From Nocardioides marmoriginsengisoli (lineage in GTDB: Bacteria; Actinomycetota; Actinomycetes; Propionibacteriales; Nocardioidaceae), in contig NZ_RJSE01000007.1 in the NCBI RefSeq assembly GCF_003725695.1, positions 474,552 through 538,551 of the forward strand: a stretch of 64,000 nucleotides of DNA, read 5' to 3'. Below are positions 57,052 through 64,000 of the stretch, piece after piece; the first letter of the stretch is position 1; each line of letters begins with the position of its first letter. The notes under the pieces were generated by a model. It saw nothing but the letters and a program-made list of their open reading frames with translations, was not told where the DNA came from and searched no databases. Made by a program: the position numbers and the translations under genes.

Positions 57052-60000
57052 ATGCATCTTTGGCATTCTCGACCCGCGCATCGCCGACGCGTCAACGGGT
57101 CACGTAGATCCCTGATCGCCATCTTCGCGCTCATCGCCTCGGCCCTGTCGGTCGGCGCGGTGGTCCCGCTGGTGGCCAACGCCGCCGGGCCGCAGGCCTT
57201 CGGCATGAGCATGGTCCCGGAGACCGGCCGCTTCATGATCTCCGGCAACGAGCCGGGTGCCCCACTGGGTGACCCGACCTCGGTCAGCGGCTCCTACGAC
57301 CCGTCGACCGGTGAGTTGTCCAACGTCAGCTTTGCCACCCCTGAGGTGCACATCGTCCAGCACGTCACCGTGCCGCAGGAGCTCGACGTCTTCATCGACC
57401 AGCAGCTGATCCCGCTGGCGCCCGGTACCGGTCACCTCGACGAGAACGGCGACATGACGCTCGACCTCACGTTCAAGCTGCACGTGAAGATCAAGGCGAG
57501 CATTGCGACCGGCGACTGCTGGTCGGAGCCGATCAACGTCCAGCTCAAGTCGACGGCGCCGTACAACACGGACACCGACCAGGTGAACCTCAAGGCCGAG
57601 GGATTCAACATCCCGAATCTCCAGACCACCTCCACCTGCGCGTCGATCATCACGAACAACGCCGGCGCCCAGTTCGCCGGGTCCAACAACCGCCTGGAGC
57701 TGACCCTGCAGGGAGATCTCACGGCGGCGCTGAACGAGTCGACCACCACCCTGGCCCTGTCGAACCCCGGTCCGGTCACCCAGGGCACGTCGACCACGAT
57801 GACGGCCACCGTTGCTCCGGCCGAGGCGACCGGTTCGGTGGACTTCTACACCGGTGAGTCGTACCTCGGTAGCTCGCCGATCAACGCCAGCGGCGTGGCG
57901 ACGCTCGCGAAGGCGCTTCCTTCGGGCACGCACCAGATCACCGCGAGGTACTCGGGCAATGCCACGTACGCCGGCAGCTCCTCGGACCCGATCGAGTTCG
58001 TGGTCCAGGCGAAGCCTGACTTCGGCGTCGGGTTCCCGCCGATCCTGGTCCCCGGTGCCGCAGCGCAGGAGTTCGACCTGACCGTGACCAACCCGTCCGA
58101 CGGCGTGCCCGCGAATCTGCGGGTCGACTTCAGCATCGCGCAGGCTCCCGGGGACTCTGCGGTAGGCGGACTGAACGTCACACCGTCCAACCTCTCCATG
58201 GAGTACCAGGACGGCAACGGCGACTGGGTCCCGGTCGGTCTCACGCAGGGCGCCACCACCTTCTCGGCGATGACGGCCTCGTACGGCACGCTGAACGGCT
58301 TCGCCCTGGCACCCGGAGAGACCCGCGAGGTTCCGTTCCGGATGGCGGTTGCCGTCGGGACGCCGAAGCGAACGCTGACCACCACGGCCAGCCTCAAGCA
58401 GGTGAACCCGGAGACGGGTGCTCCGGTCGGCGCCAACGTCGCCCAGATCATCGGCACCTCGATCATCCCGTCGGGTACCCGGGTCGACCCCGGTGCGGTG
58501 ACGCTGAGCCCGCTGGGCGGCGGCGTCAACCCGGGTGACCAGGTCACGCGCGGCTACTACCTCGCCGTCAAGGGCCTGATCGCACCGGCTGCCAACGTCG
58601 CAGGTCAGCCGGTCAACCCGGCCCCGGTGGGTGTGGGTGAGCTGCTCGTCGACGGGGTTCCGACTCCGACCGTGTCGATGCAGGAGGGTGTCGAGCCGAG
58701 CGGGCTTCGTGTTCCGATCGTCACCGGTACCGGCATCACGCCCGGCTCGGGCGGGTTCGTGCGAGAGTTCCTCGACACCAAGAACCTGACCGCGGGGACG
58801 CACACGGTGCAGCTGCGCTACTTCGGTGACAGCAACTACAAGGATGCCTTCTCCAACGTGGTGACGTTCACCGTCACTCCCGCGTGGGGCAAGCTCTACA
58901 CCTGCACCTTCGCTCCGCTCGCGGGCGGTGTCTACAAGGTGCCGGCGATGGTCAACGGAATCGCGACCCTGCCCAGCGCGGTGGCCTCCGGCACGACGGT
59001 CTCGTTCGCGGACGCTGAGATCAAGCTCGGCGACTCGCCGTTCCCGGCGGCGTCCAGCCAGCAGGTGCTCGGCCCGCAGATTCGGGACATCACCGCGACG
59101 CTCGCGCCTGGTGGCACGGCGTCAAAGATCGGTGGCTCGACGGTCACCCAGCCGAGCGCGACCCAGAACGACGTCCGGTTCGGCTTCACGGGCATGACCG
59201 GAAACGCTCTGATCGTCGGTGAGCCGGGTGATCGGGTGGACGTCACCATCGAGCGGCTCGACTTCCGGACCGGCGGGTTCGCCATCCCCGGCTTCTGCGA
59301 GTCGACCGGTGACCCGGCACGCCTCGGGTCCGTGATCGTTGCGGGCACGAAGCTGGTGGTGACCCCGGGCGGCATCTCCAGGGTCGGTGACCAGGTCACG
59401 CTGGCCGTGAACGTCGGGCCGGCAACCGGTGGCCAGGTCGAGTTCTTCGACGGCGAGGACAGCCTCGGCGTCGTACCGGTGACGGCCGGCAAGGCCGTGC
59501 TCGTCACCGGCGACCTCGCTGGCGGGACGCACCAGCTGGTGGCGCGGCACTCGGGTGGATCGGTGAACATCAACGGGGTCAACGTCTCCGTCGGTGCGAA
59601 CTACTCCAACACCGTGGAGAAGCTGATCCAGTCCGCCACGACGACGTCGACCGCGGCCACGAACGCTCAGTTCCTGACCGGGCCGGCAACGTTGAAGGCC
59701 GTTGTCGAAACCAGCCCTGCCAGCAGCACCGCGCCGACCGGCAACGTGCAGTTCAAGGTGGACGGGAACCCGGTCGGGTCCCCGGTCGCCCTGAGAGACG
59801 GACAGGCGCAGCTGGTCTCGACGTTCCCTGCGGGTGCGCACACCGTCACGGCGTCGTACATCGGCACGGACGCCTTCGCGGCGAGCGACTCCGCGCCGAC
59901 GACGTTCACGATCGGCAAGTTCGTGACGTCGATGGGAGTGGCACCGGTCGAGGGCAGCAACGTGGGCCTGTACTTCAGGTCGACGGCGTTCAAGGCGACG

Positions 60001-60216
60001 CTGACCAGCCCGGCCGGTCCGGTCGCTGGGAAGACAGTGTCGTTCAAGGTCGGTCCGAACCCCGCGTGCTCCGCGGTGACCGACGCTTCCGGCGTGGCCA
60101 TCTGCACGGGTCAGGTTCCGTCCCTGACGGCGACTCTGAAGAAGGCGTACACGGCGACCTTCGCCGGTGACGCGACGGCGACGGCGTCGTCGGGAACGGC
60201 GGCGCTCGTGCGCTAG
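57052..60216 (+). CDS. Large secreted protein with Ig-like repeats
   Basis: The 1054-residue protein has a twin-Arg-containing but Sec-like signal (about 1-45, cleavage near ANAAG). A unique N-terminal domain follows (about 46-228, one Cys pair). Bacterial Ig-like repeats of the Big_3_5 type lie at about 229-317, 766-860 and 862-955, with less clear beta domains at 320-480, 480-610, 612-765 and 956-1054. Repeat hallmarks are GSVDFYTG, GQVEFFDGED and GNVQFKVDG followed by THxLxARYSG-like strands. There is no LPXTG or membrane anchor, so it is secreted or held non-covalently. AAGGAA precedes the ATG. Role is unknown; adhesion or matrix are guesses. Confidence 0.8.
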   Translation: MHLWHSRPAHRRRVNGSRRSLIAIFALIASALSVGAVVPLVANAAGPQAFGMSMVPETGRFMISGNEPGAPLGDPTSVSGSYDPSTGELSNVSFATPEVHIVQHVTVPQELDVFIDQQLIPLAPGTGHLDENGDMTLDLTFKLHVKIKASIATGDCWSEPINVQLKSTAPYNTDTDQVNLKAEGFNIPNLQTTSTCASIITNNAGAQFAGSNNRLELTLQGDLTAALNESTTTLALSNPGPVTQGTSTTMTATVAPAEATGSVDFYTGESYLGSSPINASGVATLAKALPSGTHQITARYSGNATYAGSSSDPIEFVVQAKPDFGVGFPPILVPGAAAQEFDLTVTNPSDGVPANLRVDFSIAQAPGDSAVGGLNVTPSNLSMEYQDGNGDWVPVGLTQGATTFSAMTASYGTLNGFALAPGETREVPFRMAVAVGTPKRTLTTTASLKQVNPETGAPVGANVAQIIGTSIIPSGTRVDPGAVTLSPLGGGVNPGDQVTRGYYLAVKGLIAPAANVAGQPVNPAPVGVGELLVDGVPTPTVSMQEGVEPSGLRVPIVTGTGITPGSGGFVREFLDTKNLTAGTHTVQLRYFGDSNYKDAFSNVVTFTVTPAWGKLYTCTFAPLAGGVYKVPAMVNGIATLPSAVASGTTVSFADAEIKLGDSPFPAASSQQVLGPQIRDITATLAPGGTASKIGGSTVTQPSATQNDVRFGFTGMTGNALIVGEPGDRVDVTIERLDFRTGGFAIPGFCESTGDPARLGSVIVAGTKLVVTPGGISRVGDQVTLAVNVGPATGGQVEFFDGEDSLGVVPVTAGKAVLVTGDLAGGTHQLVARHSGGSVNINGVNVSVGANYSNTVEKLIQSATTTSTAATNAQFLTGPATLKAVVETSPASSTAPTGNVQFKVDGNPVGSPVALRDGQAQLVSTFPAGAHTVTASYIGTDAFAASDSAPTTFTIGKFVTSMGVAPVEGSNVGLYFRSTAFKATLTSPAGPVAGKTVSFKVGPNPACSAVTDASGVAICTGQVPSLTATLKKAYTATFAGDATATASSGTAALVR

Positions 60217-60275
60217 CCGGTAGGACCTGATTCCACGCCGGCTTGGGAGAGCCGATCCAGACGTGGAAGCAGCAG

Positions 60276-60322
60276 ACAAGTGCGCATCGCGGTGAACCCC
60301 CCGACCCGCGATGCGCACTTGT
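60276..60322 (+). terminator. Long hairpin after the Ig-repeat gene
   Basis: A perfect 17 bp stem (60276-60292 with 60306-60322) encloses a 13-base loop, 60 bases after the stop. It lacks a long U-tract but is the strongest hairpin in the intergenic region and a likely terminator. Confidence 0.7.
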
Positions 60323-60356
60323 GTCCCACCCCGACATCGGAAGGTCTGTCCCACCC

Positions 60357-61007
60357 ATGTGCGAGTGCCTCAACGACGTCGTCGAGATCGCGGTCTGCGT
60401 CCAGACCGGCGCCCTCACCGACGACGACGCGGCCCTGGAGCTCGGCGCCGTCGCGTTGTGGGCGAACCATCACCGGCTGATCGACCTGGCGATGGCCCGG
60501 ACGGCGCCGGTGCACTACGCCGTCGCCCTGATGAACGTCCCGCGCGGGGGAGCGGCCGCGCACTGGCTGGTGGCCGACCTCGCCCGCATCATCGACGTGG
60601 AGGAACGGTGCGGGCTCAATCCCGCCTGGCGTGCCTACGCTGCCCTGTGGCTCGCACACATGGCCGCTGCCGTCAGCCGGAGCACGCCCGACCCGTCGTC
60701 GGCCGAGCGCGCGCTGGCGTCCGCCCGCAAGCACGTGGACAACGTGGGCGGGGTCTGTGCCGACTCGCTGCAGGCGCCGCCGACGGTCGCCGAGCTGGAG
60801 CAGGACCCGTACGCCTGGGTGCGCTGCGAAGGCCCTCCGGCGACCCTCCCCAGCGCCGCCGAGCTCGCCGCGGGGACTGCGGCCGTCGTACCGGATCCGG
60901 CGGTCGTCGACCTGTCCCCGGTGGTCCTGGGCCTGCGCACGATCAACTCCGACGACTGGCGGACCTGGTCGACGGCCGCGCTCGTCCGGCGGTTGCACGA
61001 GGGCTGA
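60357..61007 (+). CDS. Hypothetical protein
   Basis: The 216-residue soluble, Ala-rich, largely helical protein starts MCECLNDVVEIAVCV and has four Cys, two of them at the N-terminus (CEC). I recognise no domain. GGAAGG lies about 12 bases before the ATG; an upstream in-frame start would place the terminator hairpin inside the gene, so I rejected it. It is separate from its neighbours. Confidence 0.55.
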   Translation: MCECLNDVVEIAVCVQTGALTDDDAALELGAVALWANHHRLIDLAMARTAPVHYAVALMNVPRGGAAAHWLVADLARIIDVEERCGLNPAWRAYAALWLAHMAAAVSRSTPDPSSAERALASARKHVDNVGGVCADSLQAPPTVAELEQDPYAWVRCEGPPATLPSAAELAAGTAAVVPDPAVVDLSPVVLGLRTINSDDWRTWSTAALVRRLHEG

Positions 61008-61042
61008 GGAGCACTACTTCGGTCGCTCGCCAGGGCACGGAG

Positions 61043-61363
61043 CTATTCGAGCTCGGCGCGTATCGCCGCCACAGCCGTCGGCAGGTCGGACATGACCGTC
61101 TCCTTGATCCGGGTGAGGCTCGTCGCGCCGTACCCGTGTGCAATCCGGTGGCGAAGGCCGCGCATGTCGGGCCAGGTGTCGGGGAACAGGCGATCTGCCA
61201 CCTCGTCCGGCAATCGGGTCAAGGTCTCCAAGCCTGCGAAGAGGCGCATCGACATCGCGTCGATCACTAGCCGTTGGGGCGTGCCGTCGAGCAGGGCGTA
61301 CTCGGTGGCCGCATCGAAGTGTCCGAGCGCCTCGTTGAGCACCTCCTCGACAGTCCTGCTCAC
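61043..61363 (-). CDS. hepT: HepT-like HEPN toxin
   Basis: The 106-residue helical protein has the HEPN ribonuclease motif R-x4-H-x-Y at Arg71, His76 and Tyr78 (RHRIAHGY). In known MntA-HepT systems HepT cleaves RNA and is silenced by adenylylation of this Tyr. The gene overlaps the MNT gene by 4 bases (GTGA), downstream of it, the usual antitoxin-first order. Confidence 0.85.
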   Translation of the reverse strand: MSRTVEEVLNEALGHFDAATEYALLDGTPQRLVIDAMSMRLFAGLETLTRLPDEVADRLFPDTWPDMRGLRHRIAHGYGATSLTRIKETVMSDLPTAVAAIRAELE

Positions 61364-61827
61364 AGCGGCACCGCCTCCCGGAGAACTCGATCCTCGAAAT
61401 CTGGCCGGAGGTCGTCCTTCGGCACGATGTCGACAGGTATACCGAGGACGTCCGACAGCAACCGCTCCAGTCGCGCGACCCTGAGGAGGCCGACGGTCGG
61501 TGGCAGGTCGATCAGCAGGTCGATGTCGGACCCGTCCCGGTCCTCTCCCGTTGCGACCGACCCGAACACCCGGGGGCGGGAACCGCCTGCCTGGGTGACG
61601 AGCTGGATCACCTGGGCTCGGTTCCTGCGCAGCGCCATCGCCCTCGGGCCGGTGCCGTGGAAGCGGAGCAGTCGCGAGACCTCGGGCTGGCTGCGTCCGA
61701 TCTCGTGGGCGATCTGCGCCTGCGTCAGTCCCGCAGCATGGGCTTCGCGAACGGCGATCACGAGATCACGACGCGCTCGTGCGACCGCAGCGTCGGTGCG
61801 GCGAGCGATCTGGGCGAGTGCGGACAC
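61360..61827 (-). CDS. mntA: MntA-like nucleotidyltransferase antitoxin with N-terminal HTH
   Basis: The 155-residue protein has a helix-turn-helix at about 33-55 (GLTQAQIAHEIGRSQPEVSRLL) fused to a minimal nucleotidyltransferase domain. The GS-x10-D-x-D motif is at Gly89-Ser90 and Asp101/Asp103. It should adenylylate HepT, and the HTH would let it repress its own promoter. The GTG at 61827 is chosen because TACTAT ends 6 bases before it; the frame stays open far upstream but overlaps the divergent gene. Confidence 0.83.
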   Translation of the reverse strand: MSALAQIARRTDAAVARARRDLVIAVREAHAAGLTQAQIAHEIGRSQPEVSRLLRFHGTGPRAMALRRNRAQVIQLVTQAGGSRPRVFGSVATGEDRDGSDIDLLIDLPPTVGLLRVARLERLLSDVLGIPVDIVPKDDLRPDFEDRVLREAVPL

Positions 61828-61833
61828 GTCAAT

Positions 61834-61868
61834 ATAGTAAGTGTTATATCGAGGAAGAACTATCCTCG
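61834..61868. promoter_or_regulatory. Divergent promoters and dyad between mntA and the MprF-like gene
   Basis: On the minus strand TACTAT (61839-61834) serves mntA. On the plus strand TATCCT (61861-61866) serves the next gene, ending 6 bases before its GTG. CGAGGA/TCCTCG (arms 6 bp, spacer 7) at 61850-61868 overlaps the plus -10, and an ATATA/TATAT dyad overlaps the minus -10. Confidence 0.5.
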
Positions 61869-61872
61869 AATC

Positions 61873-63654
61873 GTGAGCGGGTGGATCGGGGCGCTGCGGA
61901 CGCCGTTGTGGGTCAGCAGGATCGTCTTCGTCGTCGGCGCGGTCAGCCTGGCGAGCGCGTACCTCCCGGCGATCGACGCGCGGACCCACCTGGTCAACCA
62001 GCTGATCCCGGACTCGTTCCCCGCAGCCGCCACGACCGGCGGCGCGGCGATCGGCGTCCTGCTGATCGTGCTCTCCCGCGGGCTGCGGCGCGGCAAGTCC
62101 CGGGCTTGGTGGCTCGCCCTGCTGCTCACCGTGCTCGCGACCGCGATCCACCTGCTGCGCGGGCTCCAGGCGGAGCAGGCGACTCTCTGCCTGGTGCTGA
62201 TCGCGCTCCTGGTTGCCGCCCGCCGGAACTTCACGGCGCGGCCGGACCCGCGCTCGCTGCGCCGGATGCTCGCGGTGCTCACCCTGGGTCCGGTGCTGGC
62301 GGTCGCGCTGGGCTGGCTGTGGTTGACGGTCGACCGCCTCGGCGAGGCACCCGGTACGACGACCGCGGACCGGCTGGCCCAGGCGAGCCTCGGACTGCTC
62401 GGCATCCCAGGCCCGATCGACTTCGTCTCGACCCGCTCGGAGGCGATCGCCGCGGTCGGCCTGGCAGTGCTCGGCGCCGGCGTGATCCTGCTGGCCGTCG
62501 TCACCGCACTGGCACCGAGCGGCGGGCCGCACAGGCTCACCGCGGAGGAGGACGCGCGGGTCCGAGCCCTGTTGGACGAGTGGGGTTGGGTCGACTCCCT
62601 CGGCTACTTCGCGACCCGTGACGACCGGTACGTGGCGTTCAGCCCGACCGGCCGCTCGGCGGTCTCCTACCGGGTGATCGGCGGGGTGTCGTTCTCCGCG
62701 GGCGATCCACTGGGTCATCCGGACGACTGGCCGCAGGCCGTGGCCGCCTGGCTCGAGGAGACCCGTTCCTACGGCTGGGCGCCCGCGAACCTGGGTGCCA
62801 GCGAGCGCGGTGCGGCAGTCTTCCACCAGGCCGGCCTGGAGGTGCTCGAGGTCGGCGACGAAGCGATCCTGCACGCCTCGGACTTCACCCTCGAAGGCCG
62901 GCCGATGCGGGTCGTCCGGCAGGCGATCGCGCGAGCGGAGCGCTCCGGGCTGGTCGTCACCGTGCACCGCGTCGCCGATCTCCCGGTCGACGTACGGGAG
63001 GACCTGCGGTCGCGGGCGATCGCCTGGCGTGACGGGTCGATCGAGCGCGGCTTCGCGATGGCGCTGGGACGGTTCGGTCAGGAGCGCGACGACGCCGGCG
63101 TGGTCGTCGTCGCCCGGCACGCAGACGGCGTCGTGGCCGGCTTCCTCTCCTTCGTGCCCTGGGGCGACGATGGGCTCTCGCTCGACCTGATGCGCCGCGA
63201 GCCCGAGTCGGTCAACGGCCTGGTCGAGCTGATGGTCTCGACGCTGATGGACGGGATCGAGCCGCTGGGCGTCAACAAGGTGTCCCTGAACTTCTCGGCG
63301 TTCCGCAGTGTCTTCGCGCGCGGCGAGCGCCTCGGCGCCGGGCCGATCCTGCGAGCCTGGCGCGCCGTCCTGCTCTGGGCGTCGAAGTTCGCACAGATCG
63401 AGGCGCTGTACCGCTCGAACGTGAAGTACCGGCCCGAGTGGGTGCCGAGATTCCTGGTGTACGGCGACATGACCGACCTGCCCCGGGTGGCGACGGCGGT
63501 GCTGCGTGCCGAGGCGCTGGTCGTCGCGCCGGACTGGTGGCGCCGGTTCAGCCGGAAGCCGTCACGCGCCGGCGCGGTCGAGGAGATCCCGGAGGTCTCC
63601 GGGGGTGCGGTGCCGGAGTCGCCGCTCGACGTACCGGGCCGGGTTCAGCGGTAG
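61873..63654 (+). CDS. MprF-like membrane protein with DUF2156 (phosphatidylglycerol lysyltransferase-like) domain
   Basis: The 593-residue protein has about six N-terminal membrane helices (1-220) and a C-terminal GNAT-like DUF2156 domain (about 235-560) with YFATRDDRYVAFSPTGRSAVSYRV and FSAGDPLGH motifs. Proteins of this type move an amino acid from aminoacyl-tRNA to phosphatidylglycerol, which lowers the surface charge. Unlike mycobacterial LysX it has no fused lysyl-tRNA synthetase, so amino acid specificity is unknown. The GTG is probably leaderless. It overlaps yajQ by 10 bases convergently. Confidence 0.82.
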   Translation: MSGWIGALRTPLWVSRIVFVVGAVSLASAYLPAIDARTHLVNQLIPDSFPAAATTGGAAIGVLLIVLSRGLRRGKSRAWWLALLLTVLATAIHLLRGLQAEQATLCLVLIALLVAARRNFTARPDPRSLRRMLAVLTLGPVLAVALGWLWLTVDRLGEAPGTTTADRLAQASLGLLGIPGPIDFVSTRSEAIAAVGLAVLGAGVILLAVVTALAPSGGPHRLTAEEDARVRALLDEWGWVDSLGYFATRDDRYVAFSPTGRSAVSYRVIGGVSFSAGDPLGHPDDWPQAVAAWLEETRSYGWAPANLGASERGAAVFHQAGLEVLEVGDEAILHASDFTLEGRPMRVVRQAIARAERSGLVVTVHRVADLPVDVREDLRSRAIAWRDGSIERGFAMALGRFGQERDDAGVVVVARHADGVVAGFLSFVPWGDDGLSLDLMRREPESVNGLVELMVSTLMDGIEPLGVNKVSLNFSAFRSVFARGERLGAGPILRAWRAVLLWASKFAQIEALYRSNVKYRPEWVPRFLVYGDMTDLPRVATAVLRAEALVVAPDWWRRFSRKPSRAGAVEEIPEVSGGAVPESPLDVPGRVQR

Positions 63655-64000
63655 TTGGTGAACTGCACCGCGAAGTCGTAGTCCTGCTCCTTGACCAGCG
63701 CCTGGACGGCCTGCAGGTCGTCGCGCTTCTTGCTGGTCACCCGGAGCTCGTCGCCCTGGACCTGGACCTTGACGCCCTTGGGGCCCTCGTCGCGGATCAG
63801 CTTGCCGACCTTCTTGGCATCCTCGGTGCTGATGCCTTCCTTCAGGGTCACGGTGATCTTGGACTCCCGGCCCGAGGCACGGGGCTCGGTCGCGTCGACG
63901 ATCTTCAGCGACTGCTGCCGCTTGATCAGCTTCTCCTTGAACACCTCGAGGATGGCGCTCGCGCGGTCGTCGGCGTTCGCGGAGATCTCGATCAGGTCGC
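63645..64000 (-). CDS. yajQ: YajQ-family nucleotide-binding protein (partial)
   Basis: This is the C-terminal 118 residues of a protein that continues beyond the window edge. The segments EVFKEKLIKRQQSLK, KIVDATEPRASGRESKI and VQVQGDELRVTSKKRDDLQ match the YajQ family, some members of which bind cyclic di-GMP or nucleic acid. The open frame runs to the last base, so the true start is outside. Confidence 0.9.
   Translation of the reverse strand, partial: DLIEISANADDRASAILEVFKEKLIKRQQSLKIVDATEPRASGRESKITVTLKEGISTEDAKKVGKLIRDEGPKGVKVQVQGDELRVTSKKRDDLQAVQALVKEQDYDFAVQFTNYR

Noticed and set aside
61828-63120. Upstream extension of mntA in the same frame
   Set aside because: The frame stays open but covers the divergent MprF-like gene and its sequence is Arg/Pro/Gly filler. 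The GTG at 61827 has a -10 box at the leaderless spacing.

Overview
The window is a 64 kb piece of chromosome from a high-GC actinobacterium, most likely Propionibacteriales and Nocardioides-like. That placement is an inference from GC-rich codon use, menaquinone-based respiration, system II cytochrome c maturation, a 14-subunit complex I operon and KorAB. The order hemL, phosphatase, resA-like, ccdA, resB, ccsA matches the Rv0524-Rv0529 block of Mycobacterium tuberculosis. I see no rRNA, tRNA, CRISPR array, insertion sequence or prophage.

Layout. 0-8 kb: a short dispersed repeat, a secreted lytic transglycosylase, then the overlapping run hemL / histidine phosphatase / resA / ccdA / resB / ccsA. 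8-12 kb: a recent tandem duplication of a secreted metzincin protease, with conserved hairpin leaders and a 3' block that looks gene-converted. 12-14 kb: glutathione peroxidase, two small membrane proteins and a Cds1-like PLP enzyme. 14-28 kb: menaquinone genes (menA, menE-menC-menD, menF, menG) interspersed with an antiporter-zinc finger fusion, a LysE-type exporter, a Baeyer-Villiger monooxygenase, a metallo-beta-lactamase-fold protein, a secreted protein and an L,D-transpeptidase. 28-43 kb: nuoA-N behind a Rex-like operator, then a polyprenyl diphosphate synthase for the menaquinone tail. 44-47 kb: a DUF2752 protein, an AraC regulator, an ECF sigma factor with a fused zinc-finger tail, and RarD. 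47-55 kb: korAB divergent from a sulfate ABC importer, then an SRPBCC protein. 55-60 kb: two convergent paralogous TetR regulators and a large secreted Ig-repeat protein. 60-64 kb: a hypothetical protein, a HEPN/MNT toxin-antitoxin pair, an MprF-like membrane protein and the C-terminal part of YajQ.

The central theme is respiration. Men enzymes and the polyprenyl synthase make menaquinone, Nuo reduces it with NADH, KorAB yields reduced ferredoxin from 2-oxoacids, and HemL plus the Res/Ccs proteins supply heme and mature c-type cytochromes. A recurring regulatory feature is leaderless initiation: at many first genes a TANNNT-like -10 box lies 5-8 (mostly 6) bases before the start codon.

Nothing here is clearly a new biological system. 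The best leads are the duplicated proteases with their structured leader, a 17-codon ORF linking nuoL to nuoM, a 120 bp inverted-repeat element, and several exact operator-like palindromes (Rex-, KstR- and CRP-like, plus probable TetR sites).
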